A stretch of 9,495 nucleotides of DNA, taken from positions 1 through 9,495 of the forward strand of contig CAMHDB010000060.1 in the NCBI GenBank assembly GCA_946183715.1, read 5' to 3'. Source of the stretch: an uncultured Oscillibacter sp. Lineage in GTDB: Bacteria > Bacillota > Clostridia > Oscillospirales > Oscillospiraceae. A program made the translations under genes and the position numbers. Below the pieces are notes generated by a model. It ran no database searches and was not told the origin of the DNA. It saw only the letters and a program-made list of their open reading frames with translations. This document shows, one piece after another, positions 1-6,121 of the stretch. Positions within the stretch are counted from its first letter, which is position 1; every line of letters starts with the position of its first letter.

Positions 1-118
1 CCGGTACTTTCTCCACGGACACATACACCGCTCTTACGGCGTCCACATCCCGCGACAGTCGCGCTTCGGGGACACGGTTGTCATTAACGCCTGTGAGCAC
101 TTCGCGTTTGAATACTGA
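1..118 (+). CDS. Metallophosphoesterase, C-terminal end (partial)
   Basis: The frame starting at base 2 is open from the window edge to a TGA at 116-118 and encodes about 38 residues. The visible end contains FLHGHIHRSYG, which fits the last metal-binding GHxH motif of calcineurin-like phosphoesterases, followed by a beta-rich tail (GDTVVINACEHFAFEY) typical of how such domains finish. The family hydrolyses phosphomono- or diesters at a two-metal centre. The substrate is not knowable from this fragment. The start and the other metal motifs lie outside the window. A PqqD-like gene follows on the same strand after 51 bases, so the two may be co-transcribed. The assignment rests on one motif plus the tail. 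Confidence 0.7.
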   Translation, partial: RYFLHGHIHRSYGVHIPRQSRFGDTVVINACEHFAFEY

Positions 119-122
119 AACG

Positions 123-145
123 CCTCCCCCGTGTCGCGGGGGAGG
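123..145 (+). other. Perfect GC-rich stem-loop between two genes
   Basis: CCTCCCCCG (123-131) pairs perfectly with CGGGGGAGG (137-145) around a 5-nt loop. No T-tract follows (TACGCGCAAAGG), so it is not a classical intrinsic terminator. It sits 4 nt after the phosphoesterase stop and 24 nt before the PqqD-like start, where it could protect or process an RNA or partly attenuate transcription. The fold is seen directly; its role is inferred. Confidence 0.5.
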
Positions 146-169
146 TACGCGCAAAGGAAGTGAGGATTC

Positions 170-418
170 ATGAAACTGAAAAGGGAATATGTGACGCGAA
201 CCGCCGGGGATACACAAGTAATTTCCACGGCGTTCGGCGGGATTGTGGAGAGTAACGAGAACGCCGCGTTTGTCGCCGACTGCCTCAGCCGCGAGACGAC
301 ACCGGAAAGTATCGTCGCGGCGCTGTGTGCCGGGAACGACGAGCACATCGGCGTACTCGCGGCGGACGTGGAACGGATTCTCAACCAGTTGCGCGGAATC
401 GGCGCGCTGGACGAGTAG
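170..418 (+). CDS. PqqD-like small protein (RRE fold)
   Basis: This 82-residue protein starts at an ATG preceded by GGAAGTGAGG, a good ribosome site. Its pattern fits short PqqD-family proteins of anaerobic Gram-positives: an N-terminal strand region (MKLKREYVTRTAGDTQVIS), a middle segment with SNENAAFVADCLSRETT, and a C-terminal helix ending LNQLRGIGALDE. PqqD proteins form a winged-helix RiPP recognition element that presents a leader peptide to a partner enzyme. No radical SAM enzyme, peptidase or precursor peptide is visible, so a role in peptide modification is not supported here. The gene follows a phosphoesterase and ends 4 nt from the stop of a convergent second phosphoesterase. The family call is moderately sure; the function is unknown. 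Confidence 0.7.
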   Translation: MKLKREYVTRTAGDTQVISTAFGGIVESNENAAFVADCLSRETTPESIVAALCAGNDEHIGVLAADVERILNQLRGIGALDE

Positions 419-422
419 CGCG

Positions 423-1172
423 TTAAAGCTGTAGCTGTACGATTTTCTGGTAGAGCAGAATGTACTTCTCCCGTACCATCAGGTTGCTGTGATAGTGTCC
501 GAAAAACCAGAGGCGGAACTTTAGCCTTTCGGACACCGATTCCAGAAAGTCGGTCAGGCGGTTCGATTCGTAGCCGCTACGGACTATCGCGTTTTGTACG
601 GAAGTCGGGGCGCAGTGCGTGACGACGTAATCGACTTTCCACTCGCACCGTTCCAGCGTTTTCAGCGCGGTATCGTATTCCTCCGCGCCGGGAAGCTCCT
701 CCTTCCACCACGATACGTGGTTGATACGGAAATAGGCGTCGCGGCGCTGTAACTCGCGGTACTTCTTCCGGAATTGCGGGTCGTCGGGTTCCAGCACGCC
801 GTCGGGGATGTCGTGACAGCTCGCGCCGCCCATCGTAAAGAAGCGCTTGCCCTGCAATTCAAACACCTGCCCGCGCGTCAGGTGGATGACGGAAGGCCGG
901 ATACGCTGTACGGTACCGCCGCGCCATTCCTCTTTCGGGAACTCCGCCAGCATGTCGTAGTTTTCGTGATTCCCCGTGACGAAAAGCGTCGTGAACGGGC
1001 GTTCTTCCAGCCAATTCAGCCAGTATTCCTGCTCGCGGCTCCGGTTCCATACCCCGCCGAAGTCGCCGCAGATGATGACGTAGTCCGCCTTGGTCAACCG
1101 GTCGAGTTCCGGAAACTCCCCTTTCCGGAAGCGCCGGAAATCGCCGTGCGTGTCCCCGGTGAGGTAAATCAA
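423..1172 (-). CDS. Calcineurin-like metallophosphoesterase
   Basis: This 249-residue protein has the full metallophosphoesterase motif set: GDTHG (6-10), GDFGG (36-40), GNHEN (67-71), a THCAP segment with H186, and GHYHS (225-229). These Asp, His and Asn residues hold two divalent metals and activate water for phosphoester hydrolysis. Length and motif spacing match a single-domain cytoplasmic enzyme. There is no signal peptide. The substrate (nucleotide, protein phosphate or other) cannot be told. The start is a TTG at 1170-1172, preceded on the minus strand by AAGGGGGCGG. The motif begins at residue 6, so little can be missing at the N terminus. A consensus promoter lies upstream at 1202-1230. 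It is convergent with the PqqD-like gene and divergent from the CRISPR promoter. Confidence 0.9.
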   Translation of the reverse strand: MIYLTGDTHGDFRRFRKGEFPELDRLTKADYVIICGDFGGVWNRSREQEYWLNWLEERPFTTLFVTGNHENYDMLAEFPKEEWRGGTVQRIRPSVIHLTRGQVFELQGKRFFTMGGASCHDIPDGVLEPDDPQFRKKYRELQRRDAYFRINHVSWWKEELPGAEEYDTALKTLERCEWKVDYVVTHCAPTSVQNAIVRSGYESNRLTDFLESVSERLKFRLWFFGHYHSNLMVREKYILLYQKIVQLQL

Positions 1173-1201
1173 CGCAACCGCCCCCTTGTACGTTTTCCGC
1201 T

Positions 1202-1230
1202 ATGATAGCGCGTTTCCGCGAAAATGTCAA
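1202..1230 (-). promoter_or_regulatory. Sigma70-type promoter of the phosphoesterase gene
   Basis: On the minus strand, TTGACA (1225-1230) is followed by a 17-nt spacer and TATCAT (1202-1207). Transcription would start near 1195, about 23 nt before the TTG start codon. It points away from the CRISPR promoter at 1283-1311. Assigned from box match and spacing only. Confidence 0.75.
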
Positions 1231-1282
1231 CGCGACTTGTCCCGTATGCGTCGCACGGCGGGGAATTTTCACGAAAAAGAGC

Positions 1283-1311
1283 TTGACAGGCCGCCGCGAA
1301 TCCGTTACAAT
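1283..1311 (+). promoter_or_regulatory. Sigma70-type promoter of the CRISPR array
   Basis: TTGACA (1283-1288), a 17-nt spacer and TACAAT (1306-1311) make a near-perfect promoter facing the array. The predicted start (about 1317-1320) lies some 10-13 nt before the first repeat. The leader is therefore short, and the whole intergenic stretch from the phosphoesterase start to repeat 1 is about 157 bp. Confidence 0.8.
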
Positions 1312-1329
1312 ACGGCTAACGTCTCGCGG

Positions 1330-1637
1330 CGGCTACCTTCCCTATTAGGGATTAAAACTGGCTCTTGTTAGCCGTGTCCTTGTCAGTGTCAGCCTGTCAT
1401 ACCTTCCCTATGAGGGATTAAAACCCAACCACGGCTCCGGCCTCGAGCGCTGGAACAATTGACGGAGTCATACCTTCCCTATGAGGGATTAAAACTAATT
1501 GCCATCCTTTCTGTCCGGAATCCCGGAATTGTTACGGTCATACCTTCCCTATGAGGGATTAAAACGTAAAACCGGAGACAATGTATTGATTCGCTTCAAT
1601 CAACTTGCGTCATACCTTCCCTATGAGGGACGAAAAC
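1330..1637 (+). CRISPR. CRISPR array: five 29-nt repeats, four spacers, no cas genes nearby
   Basis: Repeats lie at 1330-1358, 1396-1424, 1467-1495, 1537-1565 and 1609-1637. The three inner copies are identical: they start GTCATACCTTCC, contain the hairpin TCCCT-ATG-AGGGA and end ATTAAAAC. Repeat 1 differs at its first four bases and has T for G in the hairpin loop. Repeat 5 has CG for TT in the final eight bases (ACGAAAAC). Spacers are unique and 37, 42, 41 and 43 nt long. An 8-nt end like ATTGAAAC/ATTAAAAC is the usual 5' tag of processed crRNA in type I and III systems, which places transcription on the + strand. The promoter upstream, the terminator downstream and the decayed last repeat agree with this. 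Long, variable spacers would suit type III or I-B/I-D, but without cas genes the type is open. Confidence 0.95.
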
Positions 1638-1674
1638 AAGCCCTCCTCCGATAACGGGGGAAGGCTTGCTTTTT
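1638..1674 (+). terminator. Intrinsic terminator abutting the last CRISPR repeat
   Basis: AAGCCCTCCTCCG (1638-1650) pairs with CGGGGGAAGGCTT (1655-1667) through 13 positions, with one C-A mismatch and one G-U pair, around an ATAA loop. GCTTTTT follows (1668-1674). The stem starts at the base after repeat 5, so the array transcript would end directly behind the array. Confidence 0.8.
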
Positions 1675-2121
1675 CGCGTGAAACGCTCCGTATCAACGGG
1701 GGCTTGCCAACGGAAAGTCACCATATACTGCCAGAGTTTGCCAATACGGGCCGAAAATCTCTTGTAATTTTCCCGGAGTTGCGCTTGGACTTCATAGCAT
1801 GAAATAACAGATTTGCGACACCCTCTTTTTGGTTGTCACTTCGATATACCACTGATTTTATGACACCGACAAATGGCGCGCCTCTGTCCGGGCTTCTTGC
1901 ATGATGCGCGGGTTTGAAAAGATTGCCCGGATTCTTTCCGCGCCTTCCAATCAGTTTTGTTTCCCGCTGATATTCGGGTCTGCGACACTAAAAAGTTAGA
2001 CTTTTTTCAGTTGTGGACAGTGGCTTTCGTCAGGAAAAAGCGAAAGCCCTGAAATGCGGCGACGCTTCGCCACATTCGAGGGATTTCCCGTATTTGCGCA
2101 AGTCCGTAAAGCGCGAGCGCC
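1675..2121. other. Intergenic stretch, no confident gene
   Basis: These roughly 450 bases lie between the array terminator and the regulator stop codon. No + strand frame looks coding. On the minus strand one frame is open from 1835 down to 1599, running into the array, and reads protein-like over part of its length (QLRENYKRFSARIGKLW), but it has no good start or ribosome site. The octamer TGCGACAC occurs twice in the same orientation (1814-1821 and 1981-1988), which could be the remains of mobile-element ends. A weak AAAAAGT-TAG-ACTTTTT hairpin lies at 1990-2006. Nothing here can be named with confidence. Confidence 0.4.
2022..2073 (-). other. Pair of hairpins downstream of the regulator gene
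   Basis: GGCTTTCG (2022-2029) pairs with CGAAAGCC (2041-2048). GGCGA (2058-2062) pairs with TCGCC (2067-2071) around a 4-nt loop. For minus-strand transcripts leaving the regulator gene these lie 50-100 nt past the stop. The first stem met is followed by only a short T run (TTTC), so at best this is a weak terminator. Confidence 0.3.
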
Positions 2122-2850
2122 TCACTTTTCCGGTTTGCTTTGGAGTGCCTCTCCGAAATAACTGTCGCGCACGATTTTTTCCAACTGGCTCAAATCGCGG
2201 TTTTTCAACGCGCCGCACAGCTTTTCGTGGGCGTCCATCAGTTCTCCGCCCCTGCCGCCGCGAATCATCGCCGACACCGTCTCGTAGCGCATGGCGTAGG
2301 TGAGCGTCCGCACGACGCGCCCGATTTTGTCGGCGAGCGGATTCTTTCCCATTTGCGAAATCTGGTCGTGAAACGCGTTGTCGGCGCGGAAAAACGCGTC
2401 CACGGATTCTTCGCCGCTGTCAAGGGCGGCGCGCATATCCTCCAGAAGCCCTTCCAGCGTCCGCATTTCCGCCTTGTCGTATTTCAGTATGGCGAGGCGC
2501 ATGATTCCGGTTTCCGTCATTTCCCGGAGTTCCATCAGGTTTTCAAAGGAATCCTGATTCAGAATGATGCCGTATACCATGGGGTCAATCATGCTTTCCT
2601 TGAAGCCGCTGCAAACGAACGTCCCTTCCGAACGCTTGCTCTCCAGAACGCCCAGATAGGTCAAAATCTTAATGGCCTCCCGCACGCTGCTGCGCGCAAT
2701 CCCCAAAGAAGCCGCCAATTCCGGTTCCGGCGGGATTTTGTCGCCCGGTTTCAGCTCCTTGTTCCGCATGGCGTCCGTCAGCACGTTGATAACGCTCTGT
2801 ACGACGGATTCCTGCTTGAGATTCTTCAAGTAACTCGGTGCCTGTTTCAT
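2122..2850 (-). CDS. GntR-family transcriptional regulator, FadR subfamily (FCD domain)
   Basis: This is a 242-residue DNA-binding regulator. Residues about 14-80 form the GntR winged helix, with the hallmark LKPGDKIPPEPELAASLGIA and RSSVREAIKILTYLGVLES leading to the wing GTFV. Residues about 100-235 form the all-helical FCD ligand domain, with ELREMTETGIMRLA, DNAFHDQI (D157, H161) and DAHEKL (H208). Such proteins usually sense small organic acids and mostly repress. The last His of the common metal site seems absent, with D229/S230 in its place. The ATG at 2848-2850 was chosen because AGGAAGG precedes it and because the longer frame from 2925 would overlap its own promoter. It is divergent from the TRAP operon. 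Shared operator-like motifs in three promoters suggest it controls itself, the transporter and the transketolase operon. Confidence 0.9.
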   Translation of the reverse strand: MKQAPSYLKNLKQESVVQSVINVLTDAMRNKELKPGDKIPPEPELAASLGIARSSVREAIKILTYLGVLESKRSEGTFVCSGFKESMIDPMVYGIILNQDSFENLMELREMTETGIMRLAILKYDKAEMRTLEGLLEDMRAALDSGEESVDAFFRADNAFHDQISQMGKNPLADKIGRVVRTLTYAMRYETVSAMIRGGRGGELMDAHEKLCGALKNRDLSQLEKIVRDSYFGEALQSKPEK

Positions 2851-2883
2851 TATCGCGAAACCTTCCTGTCCTACGTATTTTCT

Positions 2884-2925
2884 TTGTAAGACATATAACA
2901 TAGCACGCGGAGAGATTTCTGTCAA
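2884..2925 (-). promoter_or_regulatory. Promoter and autoregulatory operator of the GntR regulator
   Basis: On the minus strand, TTGACA (2920-2925), a 17-nt spacer and TATGTT (2897-2902) form a promoter with a predicted start near 2890. The + strand sequence TTGTAAGACAT (2884-2894) overlaps that start. It matches the GT-N3-AC core of FadR-type operators and the GACATA hexamer found in the two other promoters of the cluster. Overlap with the start site suggests autorepression, which is inferred. Confidence 0.65.
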
Positions 2926-3006
2926 GTATAAAATGCGGGCGTCGGCGTGATGCTAGGAAGGAAAAGGATATTCTTTCGATGATGAAGCACAAAAAGCAAG
3001 GCTTTT

Positions 3007-3021
3007 ATTGTGCAAAACAGA
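3007..3021 (+). promoter_or_regulatory. Shared 15-bp upstream element, copy 1
   Basis: ATTGTGCAAAACAGA here is identical to 6122-6136 before the transketolase promoter. It starts 32 nt upstream of the TRAP -35 box. It contains TGT-N5-ACA, the sort of spaced half-sites a dimeric regulator could bind. The protein that would bind it is unknown. Confidence 0.5.
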
Positions 3022-3038
3022 AAAAATGAGAATGCCTA

Positions 3039-3067
3039 TTGACAAACAGAGCGGAAAGGAGTAGATT
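3039..3067 (+). promoter_or_regulatory. Sigma70-type promoter of the TRAP operon
   Basis: TTGACA (3039-3044), a 17-nt spacer and TAGATT (3062-3067) point at dctP. The predicted start, near 3074, falls just before the repeat cluster at 3079-3110. Confidence 0.7.
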
Positions 3068-3078
3068 ATTCATCATAA

Positions 3079-3110
3079 GTCGGACATAGGACACAGGACA
3101 TAAGGACAAC
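3079..3110 (+). promoter_or_regulatory. Operator region of the TRAP operon with tandem GGACA repeats
   Basis: GTCGGACATAGGAC (3079-3092) matches the motif in the transketolase and regulator promoters. It also opens a run of four direct repeats, GGACATA, GGACACA, GGACATAA and GGACAAC, at 3082-3110 with a 7-8 nt period. The run lies immediately downstream of the predicted start, where a bound GntR-family repressor would block elongation or open-complex escape. The regulator encoded next door is the obvious candidate; binding is inferred. Confidence 0.6.
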
Positions 3111-3134
3111 TTTTTTGAGGACGGAGGGACAGCA

Positions 3135-4154
3135 ATGAGAGCAGGCAAAAAAACCGTGGCGGCGTTCCTCGCCGCCTGTCTGCTGGCGGTGAACCTGTCA
3201 GGCTGCGGCGGCGGCACGGCGGTCACGGGCGGCGAATACCAGAGCGTCAACCTCGCAATGGCGGTCAACGGCACCGACACGCAGATTGACTCCTTGGTTG
3301 CGAATTATTTCGCCGACTTGGTTATGGAGCGTTCCGGCGGGGCGGTCGTCGTGGACGTGTTCCCCAACGACACCCTCGCGGGCGGCAACGCCACGAAGGG
3401 CATTGAATATATTGCCGTGGGCGGCTCCGATTTGGGCGCTTACGCGACCAGCGTACTGGCGAACATCGAGCCGAAAATGTCCGTATCCACCATTCCGTGG
3501 TCGTTCACCTCTTACGAACAGGCCCGGAACGTCATCGACACGACGGGCGGCGCGTATTACGCCGAACTGTTAGCCGCGAAGGGCATTACCTATCTTGGCT
3601 CTTTCCACAACGGTTTCCGGCAGTTGACCAACAGCAAACGCGCCGTCACGAAACCGGAGGACTTGAAGGGCCTGAAAATTCGCGTCCCCGGCTCCGCCGT
3701 TTATATGAACACGTTCAACGCCTTGGGTGCCAACCCCACCGCCATGAGCTGGAGCGAAGTCTTTACCGCCATCCAGCAGGGCACGATTGACGGGCAGGAA
3801 AACGGCTGTTCCATCACGAAATCCGCCAAAATGGACGAAATCCAGAAGTACATGACCATCTGGAATTACAGCTACGAAAACGACCTGTTCCTTATCAACA
3901 CGAAAATCTGGGAAAGCCTCCCGGAGAACACGCGCGAACTTATCCAGCAGTGCGCGACGGAGGCCTGCGAATGGGGCCGCGACAAGCTCGAAGCCGACGA
4001 AGAAGCCTTGATTCAGGGATTCCGCGACGTTGGAATGCAGGTGGATATTCTGACGGAAGAGCAGTTGAAGGTCTTTCAGGACGCCGTCAAAGATGTCGTC
4101 GCGGAGCTGAAAGAGACTTACGGCGAGGAAGCCTGCGCCGCGTTCGGGCTGTAA
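3135..4154 (+). CDS. dctP: TRAP transporter substrate-binding lipoprotein (DctP family)
   Basis: This 339-residue solute receptor of a tripartite ATP-independent periplasmic transporter catches an organic acid outside the membrane and passes it to DctQM. A lipoprotein signal with lipobox LSGC (C24) anchors it to the membrane. The mature part shows the DctP pattern: early domain with FADLVMERSGG and VFPNDTLAGGN, then GFRQLTNSKR (R162), then GLKIRVPGS with R183, the family's conserved carboxylate-binding arginine, then GTIDGQENG. The usual P after QEN is G here. The substrate is most likely a carboxylate, identity unknown. The start follows GGAGGG by 6 nt. It is the first gene of the dctPQM operon, under the promoter at 3039 and the operator repeats at 3079-3110. 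The gap to dctQ is 18 nt. Confidence 0.93.
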   Translation: MRAGKKTVAAFLAACLLAVNLSGCGGGTAVTGGEYQSVNLAMAVNGTDTQIDSLVANYFADLVMERSGGAVVVDVFPNDTLAGGNATKGIEYIAVGGSDLGAYATSVLANIEPKMSVSTIPWSFTSYEQARNVIDTTGGAYYAELLAAKGITYLGSFHNGFRQLTNSKRAVTKPEDLKGLKIRVPGSAVYMNTFNALGANPTAMSWSEVFTAIQQGTIDGQENGCSITKSAKMDEIQKYMTIWNYSYENDLFLINTKIWESLPENTRELIQQCATEACEWGRDKLEADEEALIQGFRDVGMQVDILTEEQLKVFQDAVKDVVAELKETYGEEACAAFGL

Positions 4155-4172
4155 TTGAGGGAGGGAAGCGAA

Positions 4173-4742
4173 ATGTCCGCAACTTTGCAGAAAATTGAAA
4201 AGTTCGTCTCCTGCGCCTGTGTCGCTGTCATGGCGGTTCTGGTTTTCGCAAACGTCATTGCCCGGAAGGTCTTCAATCACTCCTTGGCGTTCTCCGATGA
4301 GATGTCCACGTACCTGTTTGTGCTCATGAGCTTCATGGGCACGGCAATCGCCGCCCGGCGCGGGGCGCATTTGGGACTGTCCATCGTCACCGACAAGCTC
4401 TCCCCCGGGGCCCGCAAAAACGTGCAAATGACCATGTACGCCGTCTCCGCGTTCTTCTGCCTGCTGATTGTCGTTTTCGGCGTTCAAATGGTCGCGAGCC
4501 AGTACAGTCTCGGACAGGAGACCGCCGCCATGCAGTGGCCCGAGTGGATTTACGGTTCTTTCGTCCCCGTGGGCGCGTGTTTCGCTATGATTGCCTTCTT
4601 GCAGGGGCTTCTCAATATCAAAAAATACGGACACCCGACGGGCAATCCGCAGGAGCAGTTCTCCGACGACATGATTAATCAGGCAATCAGCGAAAAGGCA
4701 ATGGAAACGCTGGACGAGTTGACGGAAGAGGGGGATAACTAA
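4173..4742 (+). CDS. dctQ: TRAP transporter small permease (DctQ family)
   Basis: This 189-residue small membrane subunit bridges the large permease in TRAP systems. Four hydrophobic helices are visible at about residues 12-30, 44-61, 86-108 and 125-148. The second is followed by ARRGAHLGLSIVTDKL, the positively charged loop typical of DctQ, and QETAAMQWPEWI precedes helix 4. A hydrophilic, mostly acidic tail of about 40 residues (150-189) makes it a little longer than many DctQ proteins. The ATG at 4173 follows GAGGGAGGG by 7 nt; an upstream TTG at 4155 is less likely because it would overlap that ribosome site. Its stop overlaps the dctM start (TAATG), which suggests coupled translation and a 1:1 complex. 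Confidence 0.9.
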   Translation: MSATLQKIEKFVSCACVAVMAVLVFANVIARKVFNHSLAFSDEMSTYLFVLMSFMGTAIAARRGAHLGLSIVTDKLSPGARKNVQMTMYAVSAFFCLLIVVFGVQMVASQYSLGQETAAMQWPEWIYGSFVPVGACFAMIAFLQGLLNIKKYGHPTGNPQEQFSDDMINQAISEKAMETLDELTEEGDN

Positions 4743-6028
4743 TGGTAGGCATTACGTTACTGGGACTGTTCGTCCTTCTGCTGGCGTTCGGCGCGCCGAT
4801 TGCGACGTGTCTGGGGCTCTCCAGCGTGGCGGCGATTCTCGTACAGGGCGCCGGAAAGCCCATCGACGCCGTGATGAGCGTCCTTCCGCGCCTGTGCTCG
4901 TCGGCCAGCAGTAAGTTCGTACTCCTTGCGATTCCGTTCTTTATCCTCTCCGGGAACGTCATGGAGAAGGCCGGGATTTCCGGACGCCTTATCAACCTCG
5001 CGGAAAAGTGTCTGGGACATGTCAAGGGCGGCATGGCGATTGTCTGCGTAGTCGTGTCGTGCTTCTTCGCGGCTATCTCGGGTTCCGGCCCGGCGACGGT
5101 CGCGGCCCTCGGCCTGATTATGATTCCGGCGCTTGTCAAGGCGGGGTATCCGGCGTCGTTCTCGTGCGCGCTGATGGCCGCCGGAGGGGCAATCGGCGTC
5201 GTGATTCCGCCGTCGATTACGTTCGTCGTTTACGGTTCCATCGCCGACGCGTCGATTACGAACCTGTTCATTTCCGGCATGGTTCCCGGACTGCTCATGG
5301 GCGCGGGCCTGATTGCCGCCGCGCTTTTCCTCGGGCGCAAGTACGACCTCAAAGTACAGCCGAAAGCCTCCGGCAAGGAACGCTGGGACGCCTTCAAGGA
5401 CGCCTTTTTCGGTCTCATGATGCCCGTCATCATTCTGGGCGGAATCTACGGCGGAATCTTCACCCCGACGGAAGCCGCCGCCGTGTCGGTGTTCTACGGC
5501 CTCGCGGTCGGCGTGTTCATCTACCGCGAAATCGACTTCAAGAAACTTGTCGACATCATGATTGACTCGTGCAGTACGACCGCCACCGTCATGTTCATCA
5601 CGATGGGCGCGACGCTCTTCGCCTACGTCCTCACCCGCGCCCGCCTCGACCTGACGATTAAGGATTTCATGTTGACCGTCACAAACGGCAACTGGATTGT
5701 CTTCTTTATCATCGTCAACATCGTCCTGCTGATTGCCGGTTGCTTCCTCGATTCCACGTCGGCACTCTATATCTTTACGCCGCTGTTCGCGCCGGTCGCC
5801 GCCGCTATGGGAATCAGCCCGATTCACCTCGGCGTCGTCATGATTGTGAACCTCGCCATTGGCCTCTTTACGCCGCCCGTAGGCGTCAACCTCTACGTCG
5901 CCTGCGGTATCGGCGACATCAAGATTGAGGAAATCTCCAAGGGCATTATCCCCTGCCTCGTCGCGGAATTGGTTGTTCTGTTACTTTGCACCTATGTCCC
6001 GTTCGTGTCCACCATGTTCGTAAGCTGA
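4742..6028 (+). CDS. dctM: TRAP transporter large permease (DctM family)
   Basis: This 428-residue large membrane subunit carries out substrate transport driven by an ion gradient, usually Na+. It is hydrophobic throughout, with about a dozen transmembrane segments and the family's signature blocks: IPFFILSGNVMEKAG (64-78), AAISGSGPATVAALG (110-124), GGAIGVVIPPSI (148-159), YGGIFTPTEAAAVSVFYG (236-253) and NLAIGLFTPPVGVNLYVAC (370-388). The two hairpin-like repeats SGSGPAT and FTPPVGVN are those that line the substrate and ion sites in the ion-transporter superfamily. Length is normal for the family and no break is seen. The ATG overlaps the dctQ stop, with GAGGGGGAT at the end of dctQ as ribosome site. 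It is the last gene of the operon and is followed by an intrinsic terminator. Confidence 0.95.
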   Translation: MVGITLLGLFVLLLAFGAPIATCLGLSSVAAILVQGAGKPIDAVMSVLPRLCSSASSKFVLLAIPFFILSGNVMEKAGISGRLINLAEKCLGHVKGGMAIVCVVVSCFFAAISGSGPATVAALGLIMIPALVKAGYPASFSCALMAAGGAIGVVIPPSITFVVYGSIADASITNLFISGMVPGLLMGAGLIAAALFLGRKYDLKVQPKASGKERWDAFKDAFFGLMMPVIILGGIYGGIFTPTEAAAVSVFYGLAVGVFIYREIDFKKLVDIMIDSCSTTATVMFITMGATLFAYVLTRARLDLTIKDFMLTVTNGNWIVFFIIVNIVLLIAGCFLDSTSALYIFTPLFAPVAAAMGISPIHLGVVMIVNLAIGLFTPPVGVNLYVACGIGDIKIEEISKGIIPCLVAELVVLLLCTYVPFVSTMFVS

Positions 6029-6048
6029 CGCCGTTTTCATCATGCGCC

Positions 6049-6079
6049 CCGCCGTCCGTTTTACCGGACGGCGGTTTTT
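6049..6079 (+). terminator. Intrinsic terminator of the dctPQM operon
   Basis: CCGCCGTCCG (6049-6058) pairs perfectly over 10 bp with CGGACGGCGG (6065-6074) around a 6-nt loop and is followed by five T. It lies 21 nt after the dctM stop and separates the transporter operon from the transketolase operon. Confidence 0.93.
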
Positions 6080-6121
6080 AATTCCTACGCACTGTAAAAA
6101 CAACTAAAATCGACGCTTTGA

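Noticed and set aside
1338..1637. Possible tracrRNA or anti-repeat for the CRISPR array in the window
   Set aside because: No second copy or complement of the repeat was found outside the array by eye, and the repeat's 3' tag fits systems that need no tracrRNA.
1605..1802. 65-codon frame on the + strand starting in the last CRISPR repeat
   Set aside because: It crosses the repeat and the terminator hairpin and has no ribosome site. It is an artefact of the array sequence.
2122..2925. Longer regulator reading frame with 25 extra N-terminal residues
   Set aside because: The extra residues lie in the promoter and operator, lack family similarity, and a ribosome site precedes the internal ATG at 2850.
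3570..4634. Long open frame on the minus strand (354 codons) opposite dctP and dctQ
   Set aside because: It overlaps two genes with clear TRAP family motifs. The translation is full of His, Gly, Glu and Arg with no recognisable domain, as expected for antisense of GC-rich coding DNA.
4757..5827. Long open frame on the minus strand (356 codons) opposite dctM
   Set aside because: It is the mirror of a membrane-protein gene: hydrophobic codons read as charged residues (many D, E, R, H). No ribosome site or motif supports it.
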